Of a stretch of DNA of 64,000 bases, positions 25,909 to 35,053 are shown piece after piece (the stretch's first letter is position 1; each line of letters begins with the position of its first letter). Source of the DNA: Streptomyces sp. cg36 (GTDB lineage: Bacteria > Actinomycetota > Actinomycetes > Streptomycetales > Streptomycetaceae); contig NZ_CP163520.1 of assembly GCF_041080675.1 (NCBI RefSeq), forward strand, positions 2,852,001 to 2,916,000. Reading direction: 5' to 3'. A model generated the notes under the pieces. That model did no database searches, was not told the DNA's origin, and worked only from the letters and a program-made list of their open reading frames with translations. The translations under genes and the position numbers were made by a program.

Positions 25909-26103
25909 TCAGAACTTGATGTCGCTGATCATGCCCGCGACGTTGTTGGTGAGGTCGTTGATGGTGGGCGCCATGGACGAACTGGCGAGGTAGAACCCGA
26001 GCAGGGTGCAGACCACCGCGTGTCCGGCTTTCAGCCCGGACTTCCTGACCAGCAGGAAGACGATGATCGCCAGCAGCACCACCGCCGAAATCGAGAGTGC
26101 CAC
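25909..26103 (-). CDS. Small membrane protein, 64 aa
   Basis: Starts at GTG 26103 immediately behind a near-perfect GGAGGTGA site. Two hydrophobic segments (ISAVVLLAIIVFLLVRKSG and HAVVCTLLGFYLASS) flank a basic turn. The tail (MAPTINDLTNNVAGMISDIKF) is amphipathic. I recognise it as a type of short protein common in streptomycetes but know no function. Its own terminator and promoter region suggest independent, strong expression. Confidence 0.75.
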   Translation of the reverse strand: MALSISAVVLLAIIVFLLVRKSGLKAGHAVVCTLLGFYLASSSMAPTINDLTNNVAGMISDIKF

Positions 26104-26293
26104 GGCGGTTCACCTCCATCTGTCGGTCGGGCAGGGCCAGTCGGTCGGGCAGAGCAGCGTGCCTGGGGGCATGCAGATGTCATACCCACCCCCCACTATG
26201 GATCATAACTATCCAGCAGAACGCATTGATCGGTGCACGGGCGCACAAGGGGCGCACACCCGCCACGAACGGGCGGGCGAAGACCCCTGCCGC

Positions 26294-26299
26294 TAGGTT
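26294..26299 (+). promoter_or_regulatory. -10 element giving a leaderless S9 peptidase mRNA
   Basis: TAGGTT (TANNNT) ends six bases before ATG 26306, with no ribosome site in between. The 202-base divergent gap upstream is relatively A+T rich near 26190-26230. Confidence 0.6.
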
Positions 26300-26305
26300 C
26301 GCCCC

Positions 26306-28438
26306 ATGACCTCAAATGCCCCTGGGGAGCCCTCGTTTCCCCGTCAGTACGCCAGGACACAGCGGTACACGTTCGGTGCGCCCCGCGCCTTCTCGGTCGC
26401 GCCCGACGGCAGCAGGGTGGTCTTTCTGAGGTCCCCGGAGGGTACGGATCCGGCCAATGCGCTCTGGGTCCTCGACCTCGCCGACGGCGCCGCCGAAGAG
26501 CGGCTCGCGGCCGACCCGCGCGCGCTGCTCGACGGCGGCGCGGAGGAGCTCTCCGAGCAGGAGCGGGTCCGGCGCGAGCGCAGCCGCGAGGGGGCCGCCG
26601 GGATCGTCGGCTATGCCACCGACGCGGCCGTGGAGCTGGCCGCCTTCACCCTGTCGGGGCGGCTCTTCACCGCCGAGCTGCGGGCCGGGACCACCCGTGA
26701 ACTGGCCGTGCCGGGGCCGGTGATCGACCCCCGGCCCTCCCCCGACGGCCGCCGCGTCGCCTATGTCTCGGGGGGCGCGCTGCGGGTGACCGGGGCCGGC
26801 GGCGAGGCCGACCGGGCGCTGGCCGAGCCGGAGTCGCCCGAGGTGACCTACGGCCTGGCGGAGTTCATCGCGGCCGAGGAGATGGACCGCTCGCGCGGTC
26901 ACTGGTGGTCGCCGGACGGCGAGAAGCTGCTGGTGGCGCGGGTCGACGAGAGCCCGGTGCGGCGCTGGTGGATCTCCGACCCGGCCAACCCGGACCGCGA
27001 GCCGCAGCGCGTCGCCTATCCGGCGGCGGGCACCGCCAACGCCGAGGTGCGGCTCTTCCTCTACGGGCTCGACGGGTCCCGCACCGAGGTGGTCTGGGAC
27101 CGGGCGCGCCACCCCTATCTGGCGCGGGTGCACTGGTCGGCGGCGGGCGCCCCGCTGCTGCTCGTCCAGGCCAGGGACCAGCGGCTGCAGACGTGCCTCA
27201 CGGTGGACCCGGGGTCGGGGGCGACCCGTACGGTCCATGTCGACGAGGACGATATTTGGCTCGATCTTTTCCCCGGCGTTCCGGCGTGGGCACCGGACGG
27301 ACGGCTGGTGCGGATCGCCGACGAGGGCGGGGCGCGCGTACTGGCGGTGGGCGACCGTCCGCTGACCGGGGACCAGTTGCAGATCCGGGCCGTGCTCGAC
27401 ATCGGAGCGGACGATGTACTGGTGTCCGCGTCGGCGGGCGAGGCGTCCCGTGCACCCGAAACCGGCGAGATCCATGTGTACCGGGTCAATGAGCTGGGTA
27501 TCGAGCGGGTTTCGGAGGGTGCCGGGGTGCACTCGGCGGCCCGGGGCGGACCGGTGACGGTACTCACTTCGGCCCGTTCCGACAGCCCTGGCACCACGGT
27601 CCGGGTGGAGCGGGACGGCAAGCAGGTCGCCACGATCGCCTCGTACGCGCACACCCCCGTGCTCACCGCCCGGGTGCGGCTGACCGAGGGAGGCGCGCGC
27701 CGCATCCCGTGCGCCGTGCTGCTCCCCGCCGGGTACTCGGAATCCGACGGTCCGCTCCCGGTCCTGATGGACCCCTACGGCGGCCCCCACGGCCCCCGGG
27801 TCCTCGCCGCCCACAACGCCCACCTCACCTCCCAGTGGTTCGCCGACCAGGGGTTCGCGGTGGTCGTGGCCGACGGGCGGGGCGCCCCCGGCCGCTCCCC
27901 CGGCTGGGAGAAGGCGATCCGGGACGACCTCACGCTCACCCTCGACGACCAGGTCGAGGCGCTGCACGCGCTGGCCGGGCGCTTCCCGCTGGACCTGGGC
28001 CGGGTGGCGATGCGCGGCTGGTCCTTCGGCGGCTACCTCTCGGCGCTCGCGGTGCTGCGCCGCCCCGACGTCTTCCACGCCGGGATCGCCGGGGCCCCGG
28101 TGACCGACTGGCGGCTCTACGACACCCACTACACCGAGCGCTATCTGGGCGACCCGGGGAGCGGCCCCGCGGTGTACGAGGCGAACTCGCTGGTCTGCGA
28201 CGCCGGGCTGGTCCAACCGGCCGCCGCGCACCGGCCGTTGATGATCATCCACGGGCTCGCCGACGACAACGTGGTGGCCGCGCACACCCTGCGGCTCTCC
28301 TCGGCGCTGCTCGCCGCCGGGCGCCCGCACGAGGTGCTGCCGCTCACCGGTGTCACCCACATGACCCCGCAGGAGGAGGTGGCGGAGAACCTGCTGCTGC
28401 TCCAAGTGGACTTCCTGAAGCGGTCGTTGGGAATCTGA
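26306..28438 (+). CDS. S9 family serine peptidase (dipeptidyl-peptidase IV / prolyl oligopeptidase type)
   Basis: 710 aa without signal peptide, so cytoplasmic. The N-terminal 440 residues are a beta-propeller (DPP IV N domain; repeated blades such as SPDGRRVAYVSGG and WSPDGEKLLVARVD, and EFIAAEEMDRSRGHWWSPD carrying the Glu pair that binds a free substrate N terminus). The C-terminal alpha/beta hydrolase has Ser573 (GWSFGGY), Asp653 (HGLADDN) and His685 (GVTHM). It likely trims dipeptides or degrades short peptides, and sits beside a peptide-uptake island that begins 1.6 kb downstream. Confidence 0.93.
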   Translation: MTSNAPGEPSFPRQYARTQRYTFGAPRAFSVAPDGSRVVFLRSPEGTDPANALWVLDLADGAAEERLAADPRALLDGGAEELSEQERVRRERSREGAAGIVGYATDAAVELAAFTLSGRLFTAELRAGTTRELAVPGPVIDPRPSPDGRRVAYVSGGALRVTGAGGEADRALAEPESPEVTYGLAEFIAAEEMDRSRGHWWSPDGEKLLVARVDESPVRRWWISDPANPDREPQRVAYPAAGTANAEVRLFLYGLDGSRTEVVWDRARHPYLARVHWSAAGAPLLLVQARDQRLQTCLTVDPGSGATRTVHVDEDDIWLDLFPGVPAWAPDGRLVRIADEGGARVLAVGDRPLTGDQLQIRAVLDIGADDVLVSASAGEASRAPETGEIHVYRVNELGIERVSEGAGVHSAARGGPVTVLTSARSDSPGTTVRVERDGKQVATIASYAHTPVLTARVRLTEGGARRIPCAVLLPAGYSESDGPLPVLMDPYGGPHGPRVLAAHNAHLTSQWFADQGFAVVVADGRGAPGRSPGWEKAIRDDLTLTLDDQVEALHALAGRFPLDLGRVAMRGWSFGGYLSALAVLRRPDVFHAGIAGAPVTDWRLYDTHYTERYLGDPGSGPAVYEANSLVCDAGLVQPAAAHRPLMIIHGLADDNVVAAHTLRLSSALLAAGRPHEVLPLTGVTHMTPQEEVAENLLLLQVDFLKRSLGI

Positions 28439-28495
28439 GCCCGGACCCGCCACCCCGCCGCCCTCCTTCCCCGCGCCCGGCGCCCGGCCCGCCGC

Positions 28496-29545
28496 TCACC
28501 ACCCGGGCGGCGGGGAGGACGGCGGCGGGGGCGGGCCGAACCCCGGGGGCGGCGGGCCGAAGCCGCCCGGGCGACCGTCCTGCGGGGGATACGGCGGCCA
28601 CTGCCCCGGCGGCAGCCCCGTCCCGGCCGCGTCCGCCGGGTCCACGGGCCCGCGCCGCGCGAGCACCGGGAGCAGCGCGAGCCCGGCGGCCAGTTGGAAG
28701 ATCCAGGTCACCACGGTGAGCTGATCGCTGGTGGACAGGTCCCCGTAGTGGTCGAAGAGCTCGAAGCGGACGGCCAGGGTGAGGCCGGTCAGACCCGACG
28801 CGGTGAAGAAGGCGGCCCCGATCAGCCCCAGCGGCCGGGCGAAGACGGCCCGCGCCGCTCCCCCGCCCGCGGCCGTCAGCGCGACCACCGCGACCACGGC
28901 GGTCGTCCACCCGGCGGGCAGCCAGAGCAGCGGCAGCCCGTCGCCGCTGAACCGCCGCCGGTAGACCGCCCCGGGCAACCGGTCCGCCCAGTACACCTCC
29001 CAGGCGACCGCCACCGCCGCCGCGGCGCCCAGCAGCACGCACGCGGCGATCCCGGCGCCGGCGCCCGGCCGGACCGGACCGGGCGGGGCCCCGGCGTCGC
29101 GCGGGCCGCGTCCGGCGGCGGCCGTGATCACCAGCGCCAGTCCGGCGGCGAGCGCGGCGAAGGTGCTGAGCACCGCCCGCCGGTGCAGATCGTGCAGGGC
29201 GGTGGAGTCGGTCCAGTGGTCGTGCAGCACCCACAGCGAGGAGACGCGCAGCGCGGCGGTTACCGCTCCGACGCAGACGAGGACGGCGGCGGCCACCGGC
29301 GAGCGGGGCACCACCACGGCGGCGACGGCATAGACCAGGAGCAGCACGAGATCGGCGAAACCGGTGGTCAGCGGGGCGGAGCCGCGGTGCTTGGGGGCGC
29401 CGGTCCAGAACCACCACAGGTCGGCGAGGCCGTCGGCGGCATGGATGTCCCGGGCGATCCAGGCGGCCGTGAGCAGCGCGAGGAACACGCAGAGCAGGGC
29501 CCCGGTCAGCCGCGCCCCGCCCATGAGTGCCTGTGGCTGCCGCAT
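28496..29545 (-). CDS. Multi-pass membrane protein with Pro-rich C-terminal tail
   Basis: About 349 aa from ATG 29545 (MRQPQALMGGARLTG) with AAGGGG close upstream; a longer form from GTG or ATG upstream is open but has weaker codon bias. About eight hydrophobic segments are visible, and the end is a cytoplasmic-looking tail of PPPGFGPPPPP repeats. A similar architecture (DUF4328-type: repeated WWFWTGAPKHRGSAPLTT... WIFQLAAGLALLPVL) occurs in streptomycete membrane proteins of unknown function. It converges with the S9 peptidase, with a 57-base gap. Confidence 0.7.
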   Translation of the reverse strand: MRQPQALMGGARLTGALLCVFLALLTAAWIARDIHAADGLADLWWFWTGAPKHRGSAPLTTGFADLVLLLVYAVAAVVVPRSPVAAAVLVCVGAVTAALRVSSLWVLHDHWTDSTALHDLHRRAVLSTFAALAAGLALVITAAAGRGPRDAGAPPGPVRPGAGAGIAACVLLGAAAAVAVAWEVYWADRLPGAVYRRRFSGDGLPLLWLPAGWTTAVVAVVALTAAGGGAARAVFARPLGLIGAAFFTASGLTGLTLAVRFELFDHYGDLSTSDQLTVVTWIFQLAAGLALLPVLARRGPVDPADAAGTGLPPGQWPPYPPQDGRPGGFGPPPPGFGPPPPPSSPPPGW

Positions 29546-30000
29546 ACCCCTTGCCGTCCCCCCGGTTGGCCTGGCGAGCGCACGCTCGGCGGCATCCTCC
29601 ACCCGGGGTGCGGGGCTGGACAAGAGGGGTGCGAGACCCGTGCGGGGCGGCGGCGGCCGGCCGGGGCGCCCTGGGGCCCCCGGCCGGCCTACGGCACCCG
29701 CACGGCCGTACGGTGTTCAGCGTGGCGCGTTCGTATATCGGAGTTGCGTCAGTCAAGTTGCCTGCTTGTTAACGAAATTGATGGGCATTTATGGAGCCAT
29801 GTCGCCCGCTCCGCAGCCTTGTCAAGCACGTGGTCGCCTCAATGTGCGAAATCTTGTGCCAAGTTCTCCCGTGATCACACACAAGCATGCTCAAACCTCT
29901 TGACGCACAAGGCCGGGCGCATGAGTGTTCCGCTCAATCAATGACGCCTGCGGGCGCTGTTCGTCTCTCTTCGACTCTCTCGGTGCGGGGGCTGTGTGCG
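29546..30000. other. 455-base intergenic region upstream of the peptide permease operon
   Basis: Sharply less G+C rich between 29740 and 29945. TTGACG at 29900-29905 is a possible -35, but no matching -10 is clear. No gene is supported here. The length and composition suggest several regulator sites controlling the following bldK-like operon. Confidence 0.5.
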
Positions 30001-31029
30001 ATGACGAGTTCAACCCAGGCCGCCACTGAACCAACTGATCCCCTGCCGCCCGGCGGGGATTCCGGAACGGGCACGGGACTGACGGCGACCGAACTCATCG
30101 GACGTTCTCCCGGCCGTCTCGCATGGGCGCGGTTCAAACGCGACCGGGTGGGAATCGCCTGTGCCGTCACCGTGCTCGCCTTCATTCTCGTCGCTTTCGC
30201 GGCGCCCTTGATCGCGAAGCTGTACGGGAAAGATCCTTATCAGCTGTACGGGCAGGACCGCGGCCTGCTGAACAGCTACGGCATCCCGCTGAAGCCCAAC
30301 GGCGGCGTCGACGGCGACTTCTGGTTCGGCGTCGAACCCAACCTGGGCCGCGACGTCTTCACGCTGTTGATCTACGGCATCCGGACCTCGCTGTTCATCT
30401 CCCTGGCCGTCACCGTGGTCTCGGTGGCCACCGGGGTGCTGATCGGCCTGGTCCAGGGCTATATGCACGGGAAGGTCGACTACTTCCTGGGCCGGTTCTC
30501 GGACCTGATGCTGTCGTTCCCGCAGCAGCTGTTCTTCATCGCCTTCACCCCGGTGATCGTCGCGCTGTTCGTCTCGCCGCGCGACGAGGAGCCGACCTAT
30601 GTGCGGATCGTGGCGCTGATCCTGGTGCAGTTCCTGCTCGGATGGATGGTGGTGGGCCGGCTGGTGCGGGCCCAGGTGCTCTCGCTGCGCGAACGCGAAT
30701 TCATCGAGGCGGCCCGGCTCAGCGGCGCCTCGAACTGGCGGATCATCCGGAAAGAGATCTTGCCGAACATCTGGTCGACCGTCCTCGTCCAGGCCACACT
30801 CCTCCTTCCGGCCAATGTCACGGCGGAGGCGGGACTTTCCTTTCTCGGCGTCGGAATCCAGCCGCCGACCCCGGACTGGGGACTGCTTTTCCAGTCGGGT
30901 GCGTCGTACTTCGAGTCCGACGTCACCTTCATGTTCTTCCCCGGCATCGCGATGCTGATCTTCGTCGTCGCCTTCAACCTGCTCGGGGATTCGGTCCGGG
31001 ACGCACTCGACCCCAAGACCGTCCGCTGA
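30001..31029 (+). CDS. bldKA: Oligopeptide ABC transporter permease (BldKA-like, OppC/DppC family)
   Basis: 342 aa, ATG 30001. The N-terminal cytoplasmic extension ends in RLAWARFKRDRVG, then six hydrophobic segments. The ATPase-contact EAA loop reads REFIEAARLSGASNWRIIRKEILPN, and the C terminus LLGDSVRDALDPK is the DppC hallmark. It opens a five-gene plus-strand operon in the order permease, lipoprotein, permease, ATPase, ATPase, the order I know for the bldK locus, which imports an extracellular signalling oligopeptide needed for aerial growth. The bldK identity is inferred from order and lengths, not from alignment. Confidence 0.82.
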   Translation: MTSSTQAATEPTDPLPPGGDSGTGTGLTATELIGRSPGRLAWARFKRDRVGIACAVTVLAFILVAFAAPLIAKLYGKDPYQLYGQDRGLLNSYGIPLKPNGGVDGDFWFGVEPNLGRDVFTLLIYGIRTSLFISLAVTVVSVATGVLIGLVQGYMHGKVDYFLGRFSDLMLSFPQQLFFIAFTPVIVALFVSPRDEEPTYVRIVALILVQFLLGWMVVGRLVRAQVLSLREREFIEAARLSGASNWRIIRKEILPNIWSTVLVQATLLLPANVTAEAGLSFLGVGIQPPTPDWGLLFQSGASYFESDVTFMFFPGIAMLIFVVAFNLLGDSVRDALDPKTVR

Positions 31030-31058
31030 ACCGTCCACATCCTGACAGGCAGGAATCA

Positions 31059-32840
31059 ATGAGAATTCGCAAGGCGCACTACGCCTCCGCGTTCCTGGCG
31101 GTGGGAGCCCTGACACTGACCGCCGCGTGCAGCAGCGGCGGGGCCGACGACAGCAAGAAGCCCGCGGGCGACGACAAGAAGGCGTCGGTGCAGAACTTCG
31201 GCATCGGCAGCAAGGCCGATTCCACCGGCCCGGCGGTTCCGATCGAGGGTGCGAAACCGGGCGGTACCGCGTACGACCTGGACCAGGCGGGATTCGACTA
31301 TCTGGACCCGGGCCAGCAGTACGTCAGCGACATGCTCTCGCTGCAACTGCTCTACAACCGCTCGCTGACCGGCTACAAGATCGACGCCAAGACCGGCAAA
31401 ACGATTCTGGTGGGCGACCTCGCCACCGACACCGGTACCCCGTCGGACGGCGCCAAGACCTGGACGTACACCCTCAAGGACAACCTGAAGTTCGAGGACG
31501 GCACGCCGATCACGTCCAAGGACATCAAGTACGGCATCGAGCGGCTCTTCGCGGACTACCAGACGCAGGGCCCGCAGTACGTCCAGAAGTGGATGTTCGG
31601 CCCCGACTACCGCAAGGCGTACAAGGGCCCGTACACCGGCCAGGAGCTGCCCGACACGGTGCTGGCGACGCCCAACGACAAGACCGTCGTCTTCCACTTC
31701 AAGGACGCGCACGCGGACGCCCCGTACGCGATGTCCATGCCGAACGTCTCGCCGGTGCCCAAGGCCAAGGACGACAAGCAGAAGTACAACAACCACCCGG
31801 TCGCCTCCGGCCCGTACAAGATCGCCGACTACAAGCCGGGCAAGTCGCTGTCGTTCGTGCGCAACACCAACTGGGACCCCAAGTCCGACCCGATCCGCAA
31901 CGCCTACCCCGACAAGTGGGAGTTCCAGCTCGGCATCGGCGAGCCCGGTCTCACCAACCGGCTGGCCGCACAGTCCGGGCCCGACAAGTACGCCGTGAAC
32001 CTGTCCGGCTCCGCGGACCCGTCGAAGATGCAGACCCTCACGACGGACTCGCAGTACAAGTCGCGGATCGTCAACGAGTACCAGCCGTACGTCGAGGTCA
32101 TGAACATCAACACCAAGCGGATCACCAACCCCAAGGTCCGCCAGGCGATCATGTACGCCTTCCCGATGCAGCAGGTCCAGCAGGCGTTCGGCGGCGGCGC
32201 GCAGGGCGAGCTCGGCACCACGCTGCTCAGCCCGACCGTGGCCGGGTGGGAGAAGTTCGACCCGTTCGGCAAGCTCGCCAAGCCGATGGGCGACCCCGAG
32301 AAGGCCAAGCAGCTGCTGAAGGACGCCGGGGTCACCACCCCGGTCAAGCTCTCCTACGCCTACGCCAACACCCCCCGCTGGCAGGCCGTCTCGCTGACCC
32401 TGCAGAAGGCGCTGGAGAAGGCCGGCTTCCAGGTGGAGCGCAAGGCCATCGACCCGACCTCGTACTACACGGTCGTCGGCAAGGTGAACACGCCGTTCGA
32501 CATCTACCGCACCGGCTGGGGCGCCGACTGGCCGAGCGCCTCGACCGTGGTTCCGCCCACGATGGACGGCCGCAACCTCCAGGACGGCACCAACAACTAC
32601 GCGTTCCTGAACGACCCGAAGGTGAACTCCGAGATCGACCGGATCATGGCGATCACCGACATCAACCAGCAGAACGGCGAGTGGCGCAAGCTCTCCGAGT
32701 ACGTGCTGCAGACCGACACGTCGCAGATCCCGTTCATCTACGACAAGTACTTCAACCTGCACGGCGACGGCCTCGGCGGCGTCACCTACAACCAGGTCTT
32801 CGGCACCATCAACCCGAGCACCATCTTCGTGAAGCAGTAG
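31059..32840 (+). CDS. bldKB: Peptide-binding lipoprotein (BldKB-like)
   Basis: 593-aa family 5 solute-binding protein that captures peptide outside the membrane. Signal peptide MRIRKAHYASAFLAVGALTLTAAC with lipidated Cys24. The SBP_bac_5 opening is WTYTLKDNLKFEDGTPITSKDIKYGIERLF, with later NTKRITNPKVRQAIMYAFPM and the end GTINPSTIFVKQ. It is about 50 residues longer than the two other binding proteins in this island and distinct from both. ATG 31059 follows AGGCAGGA, 29 bases after the first permease gene. Length near 600 aa agrees with my memory of BldKB. Confidence 0.85.
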   Translation: MRIRKAHYASAFLAVGALTLTAACSSGGADDSKKPAGDDKKASVQNFGIGSKADSTGPAVPIEGAKPGGTAYDLDQAGFDYLDPGQQYVSDMLSLQLLYNRSLTGYKIDAKTGKTILVGDLATDTGTPSDGAKTWTYTLKDNLKFEDGTPITSKDIKYGIERLFADYQTQGPQYVQKWMFGPDYRKAYKGPYTGQELPDTVLATPNDKTVVFHFKDAHADAPYAMSMPNVSPVPKAKDDKQKYNNHPVASGPYKIADYKPGKSLSFVRNTNWDPKSDPIRNAYPDKWEFQLGIGEPGLTNRLAAQSGPDKYAVNLSGSADPSKMQTLTTDSQYKSRIVNEYQPYVEVMNINTKRITNPKVRQAIMYAFPMQQVQQAFGGGAQGELGTTLLSPTVAGWEKFDPFGKLAKPMGDPEKAKQLLKDAGVTTPVKLSYAYANTPRWQAVSLTLQKALEKAGFQVERKAIDPTSYYTVVGKVNTPFDIYRTGWGADWPSASTVVPPTMDGRNLQDGTNNYAFLNDPKVNSEIDRIMAITDINQQNGEWRKLSEYVLQTDTSQIPFIYDKYFNLHGDGLGGVTYNQVFGTINPSTIFVKQ

Positions 32841-32904
32841 CAGTGGCGGCCCGGTCCCCGGCCCGCCTCACGGGCCGGGGACCGCATACAGACGGAAGAG
32901 TCCG

Positions 32905-33882
32905 ATGCTCCGTTTCCTCGTGCGACGACTGCTCGGCGCCGCGGTCATCCTGCTGCTCATCAGCGCCATCACCTACTTCCTCTTCTTCTTCCTGCCCTCC
33001 GATCCCGCGCTGCTGTCCTGCGGCAAGAACTGCGACCCCCAGAACGTCGCCCTCATCCGCAAGAACCTCGGGCTCGACCACCCCATCTGGGTGCAGTACT
33101 GGCACTTCATGGTCGGCATCTTCGCCGGGCGCGACATGCCCGTCGGGCACTGCCCGGCGCCCTGCTTCGGCTACTCCTTCGCCGACCAGCAGCTGGTGTG
33201 GAGCACGATCTCCGACCGCTATCCGACGACGCTGTCGCTGGGCATCGGCGGCGCCGCGATCTTCCTGACCGTCGGCGTGGGCCTCGGCCTGGTCTCCGCC
33301 TGGCAGCAGGGCAAGCTGTTCGACCGCATCGCCAGCTCCGCCTCGCTGCTCGGCCAGTCCGTGCAGATCTACTTCATCGGCCCGATCGCGATCCTGCTCC
33401 TCTCCACCAAGATGCACCTGCTCGACCGCGGCCACGACCCGAGCTGGGGCAGCGACCCGGCCGGTTCGGTCTCCGGACTGCTGCTGCCGTGTCTGATCCT
33501 GTCGGTGATCTTCTGGTCCAACTACAGCCGCCAGACGCGCTCGCTGATGGTCGAGCAGATGTCGGAGGACCACATCCGCGCGGCCCGCGCCAAGGGCATG
33601 AGCTCGCGCTACGTCTTCCTGCGGTACGCGCTGCGCGGGGCGATGGCCACCGTCGTCACCATCTTCGGCGTCGACCTCAGCGCCGTGCTCGGCGGCGCGA
33701 TCATCACCGAGGTCACCTTCGGCCTCCACGGTCTCGGCTCGCTGTCGGTGCAGGCCGTGCTCCGCAGCGACCTGCCGCTGGAGATGGCGGTGATGCTGAT
33801 CGGCGCCACGATCATCGTGCTCTGCAACATCGTGGTCGACATGGCGTACGCCTTCATCGACCCGCGGATCCGGCTCTCCTGA
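32905..33882 (+). CDS. bldKC: Oligopeptide ABC transporter permease (BldKC-like, OppB/DppB family)
   Basis: 325 aa, ATG 32905. Starts MLRFLVRRLLGAAVILLLISAITYFLFFFLPSDP, the DppB signature; the EAA loop is DHIRAARAKGMSSRYVFLRYALR and the end is VVDMAYAFIDPRIRL. An unusual extracytoplasmic segment between the first two helices holds four cysteines (SCGKNC, HCPAPC) that could form disulfides. It partners the permease at 30001. Confidence 0.87.
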   Translation: MLRFLVRRLLGAAVILLLISAITYFLFFFLPSDPALLSCGKNCDPQNVALIRKNLGLDHPIWVQYWHFMVGIFAGRDMPVGHCPAPCFGYSFADQQLVWSTISDRYPTTLSLGIGGAAIFLTVGVGLGLVSAWQQGKLFDRIASSASLLGQSVQIYFIGPIAILLLSTKMHLLDRGHDPSWGSDPAGSVSGLLLPCLILSVIFWSNYSRQTRSLMVEQMSEDHIRAARAKGMSSRYVFLRYALRGAMATVVTIFGVDLSAVLGGAIITEVTFGLHGLGSLSVQAVLRSDLPLEMAVMLIGATIIVLCNIVVDMAYAFIDPRIRLS

Positions 33883-33899
33883 GAGCTCGTCGCCCGTCG

Positions 33900-33921
33900 G
33901 GGCCCCGGGATCCCGGGGCCC
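33900..33921. repeat. Perfect 22-bp palindrome inside the operon
   Basis: GGGCCCCGGGA and its exact complement meet at GATC, between the second permease and first ATPase genes. In RNA it folds to a 9-bp G+C stem with a GATC loop and ends 17 bases before the GGAGGAGA of the next gene. It may be an attenuator or mRNA-stability element. Confidence 0.75.
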
Positions 33922-33946
33922 AGGAACCTCCGGAGGAGAACCGTCC

Positions 33947-35014
33947 GTGAGCACCCTCAGCAAGCCCGAGGCGCAGCCGGTGCCCGGCCCGTCGCGCGGC
34001 TTCCTCTCGGTCCGTGACCTGTACGTGCACTTCGCCACCGAGGACGGCACCGTCAAGGCGGTCGACGGGCTCTCCTTCGACCTGGAGCGCGGCTCCACGC
34101 TGGGCATCGTCGGCGAGTCGGGCTCCGGCAAGTCGGTCACCAACCTCGCCGTGCTCGGGCTGCACAACCCGCGCAACACCACGATCCGGGGCGAGATCCT
34201 GCTGGACGGCCAGGAGCTGACCGGGGCCTCGGAGCGGCAGCTGGCGCAGCTGCGCGGCAAGAAGATGGCCATGATCTTCCAGGACTCGCTGGCCGCGCTC
34301 TCGCCGTACTACACGGTGGGCCGGCAGATCGCCGAGCCGTTCATGAAGCACATGGGCGCCTCGCGCAAGGAGGCCCGGGAGCGGGCGATCCAGATGCTGG
34401 AGAAGGTCGGCATCCCCCAGCCCAGGATGCGGGTCGACGACTATCCGCACCAGTTCTCCGGCGGGATGCGCCAGCGCGCGATGATCGCGATGGCGCTGGT
34501 CTGCGACCCGGAGCTGATCATCGCGGACGAGCCGACGACCGCGCTCGACGTGACCGTCCAGGCGCAGATCCTCGACCTGCTCAAGGACCTCCAGCGGGAG
34601 ACCGGCTCGGCGATCATCATCATCACCCACGACCTGGGCGTGGTCGCCAAGACCGCGGACGACGTGATGGTGATGTACGCGGGGCGCTGTGTGGAGCGCG
34701 GCACGGTCCGGGAGATCATGCGCACCCCCCGCCACCCCTACAGCTGGGGGCTGCTCGGCTCGATCCCCCGGCTGGACTCGCCGGTCGACCAGCCGCTCGT
34801 ACCGATCCCCGGCGCCCCGCCCAGCCTGCTCGCGCCGCCGCCGGGGTGCCCCTTCCACCCCCGGTGCGCCTTCCCCGACAAGGTGGCGGGGGGCGTGTGC
34901 CGCACCGCGCGCCCGGCCATCCCGGACGGCGAACGCAACGGCTCCGCCTGTCATCTGACGAGCACTCAGAAAGAGACCATCTTCGCCGAGCAGATCCGTC
35001 CCCGGCTGCGCTGA
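33947..35014 (+). CDS. bldKD: Oligopeptide ABC transporter ATPase (BldKD-like, OppD/DppD family)
   Basis: 355 aa, GTG 33947 behind GGAGGAGA. Walker [18 protein letters not shown], signature [15 protein letters not shown], Walker [14 protein letters not shown]. The C-terminal oligopeptide-transporter domain has the cysteine motif [18 protein letters not shown]...ACH, which in related transporters binds a 4Fe-4S cluster. It acts with the ATPase encoded next as a heterodimer under the two permeases. Confidence 0.9.
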   Translation: MSTLSKPEAQPVPGPSRGFLSVRDLYVHFATEDGTVKAVDGLSFDLERGSTLGIVGESGSGKSVTNLAVLGLHNPRNTTIRGEILLDGQELTGASERQLAQLRGKKMAMIFQDSLAALSPYYTVGRQIAEPFMKHMGASRKEARERAIQMLEKVGIPQPRMRVDDYPHQFSGGMRQRAMIAMALVCDPELIIADEPTTALDVTVQAQILDLLKDLQRETGSAIIIITHDLGVVAKTADDVMVMYAGRCVERGTVREIMRTPRHPYSWGLLGSIPRLDSPVDQPLVPIPGAPPSLLAPPPGCPFHPRCAFPDKVAGGVCRTARPAIPDGERNGSACHLTSTQKETIFAEQIRPRLR

Positions 35015-35053
35015 CCCGGCCGTACCGGTCCCGACCAGGAGTCGAGAAACATC

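Noticed and set aside
29887..30000. Upstream ATG starts (29887, 29941) for the BldKA-like permease
   Set aside because: No ribosome site, weak codon bias; the conserved protein start fits ATG 30001.
29546..30000. Riboswitch in the long leader of the peptide permease operon
   Set aside because: No conserved aptamer core recognised; the low G+C alone fits promoter DNA.
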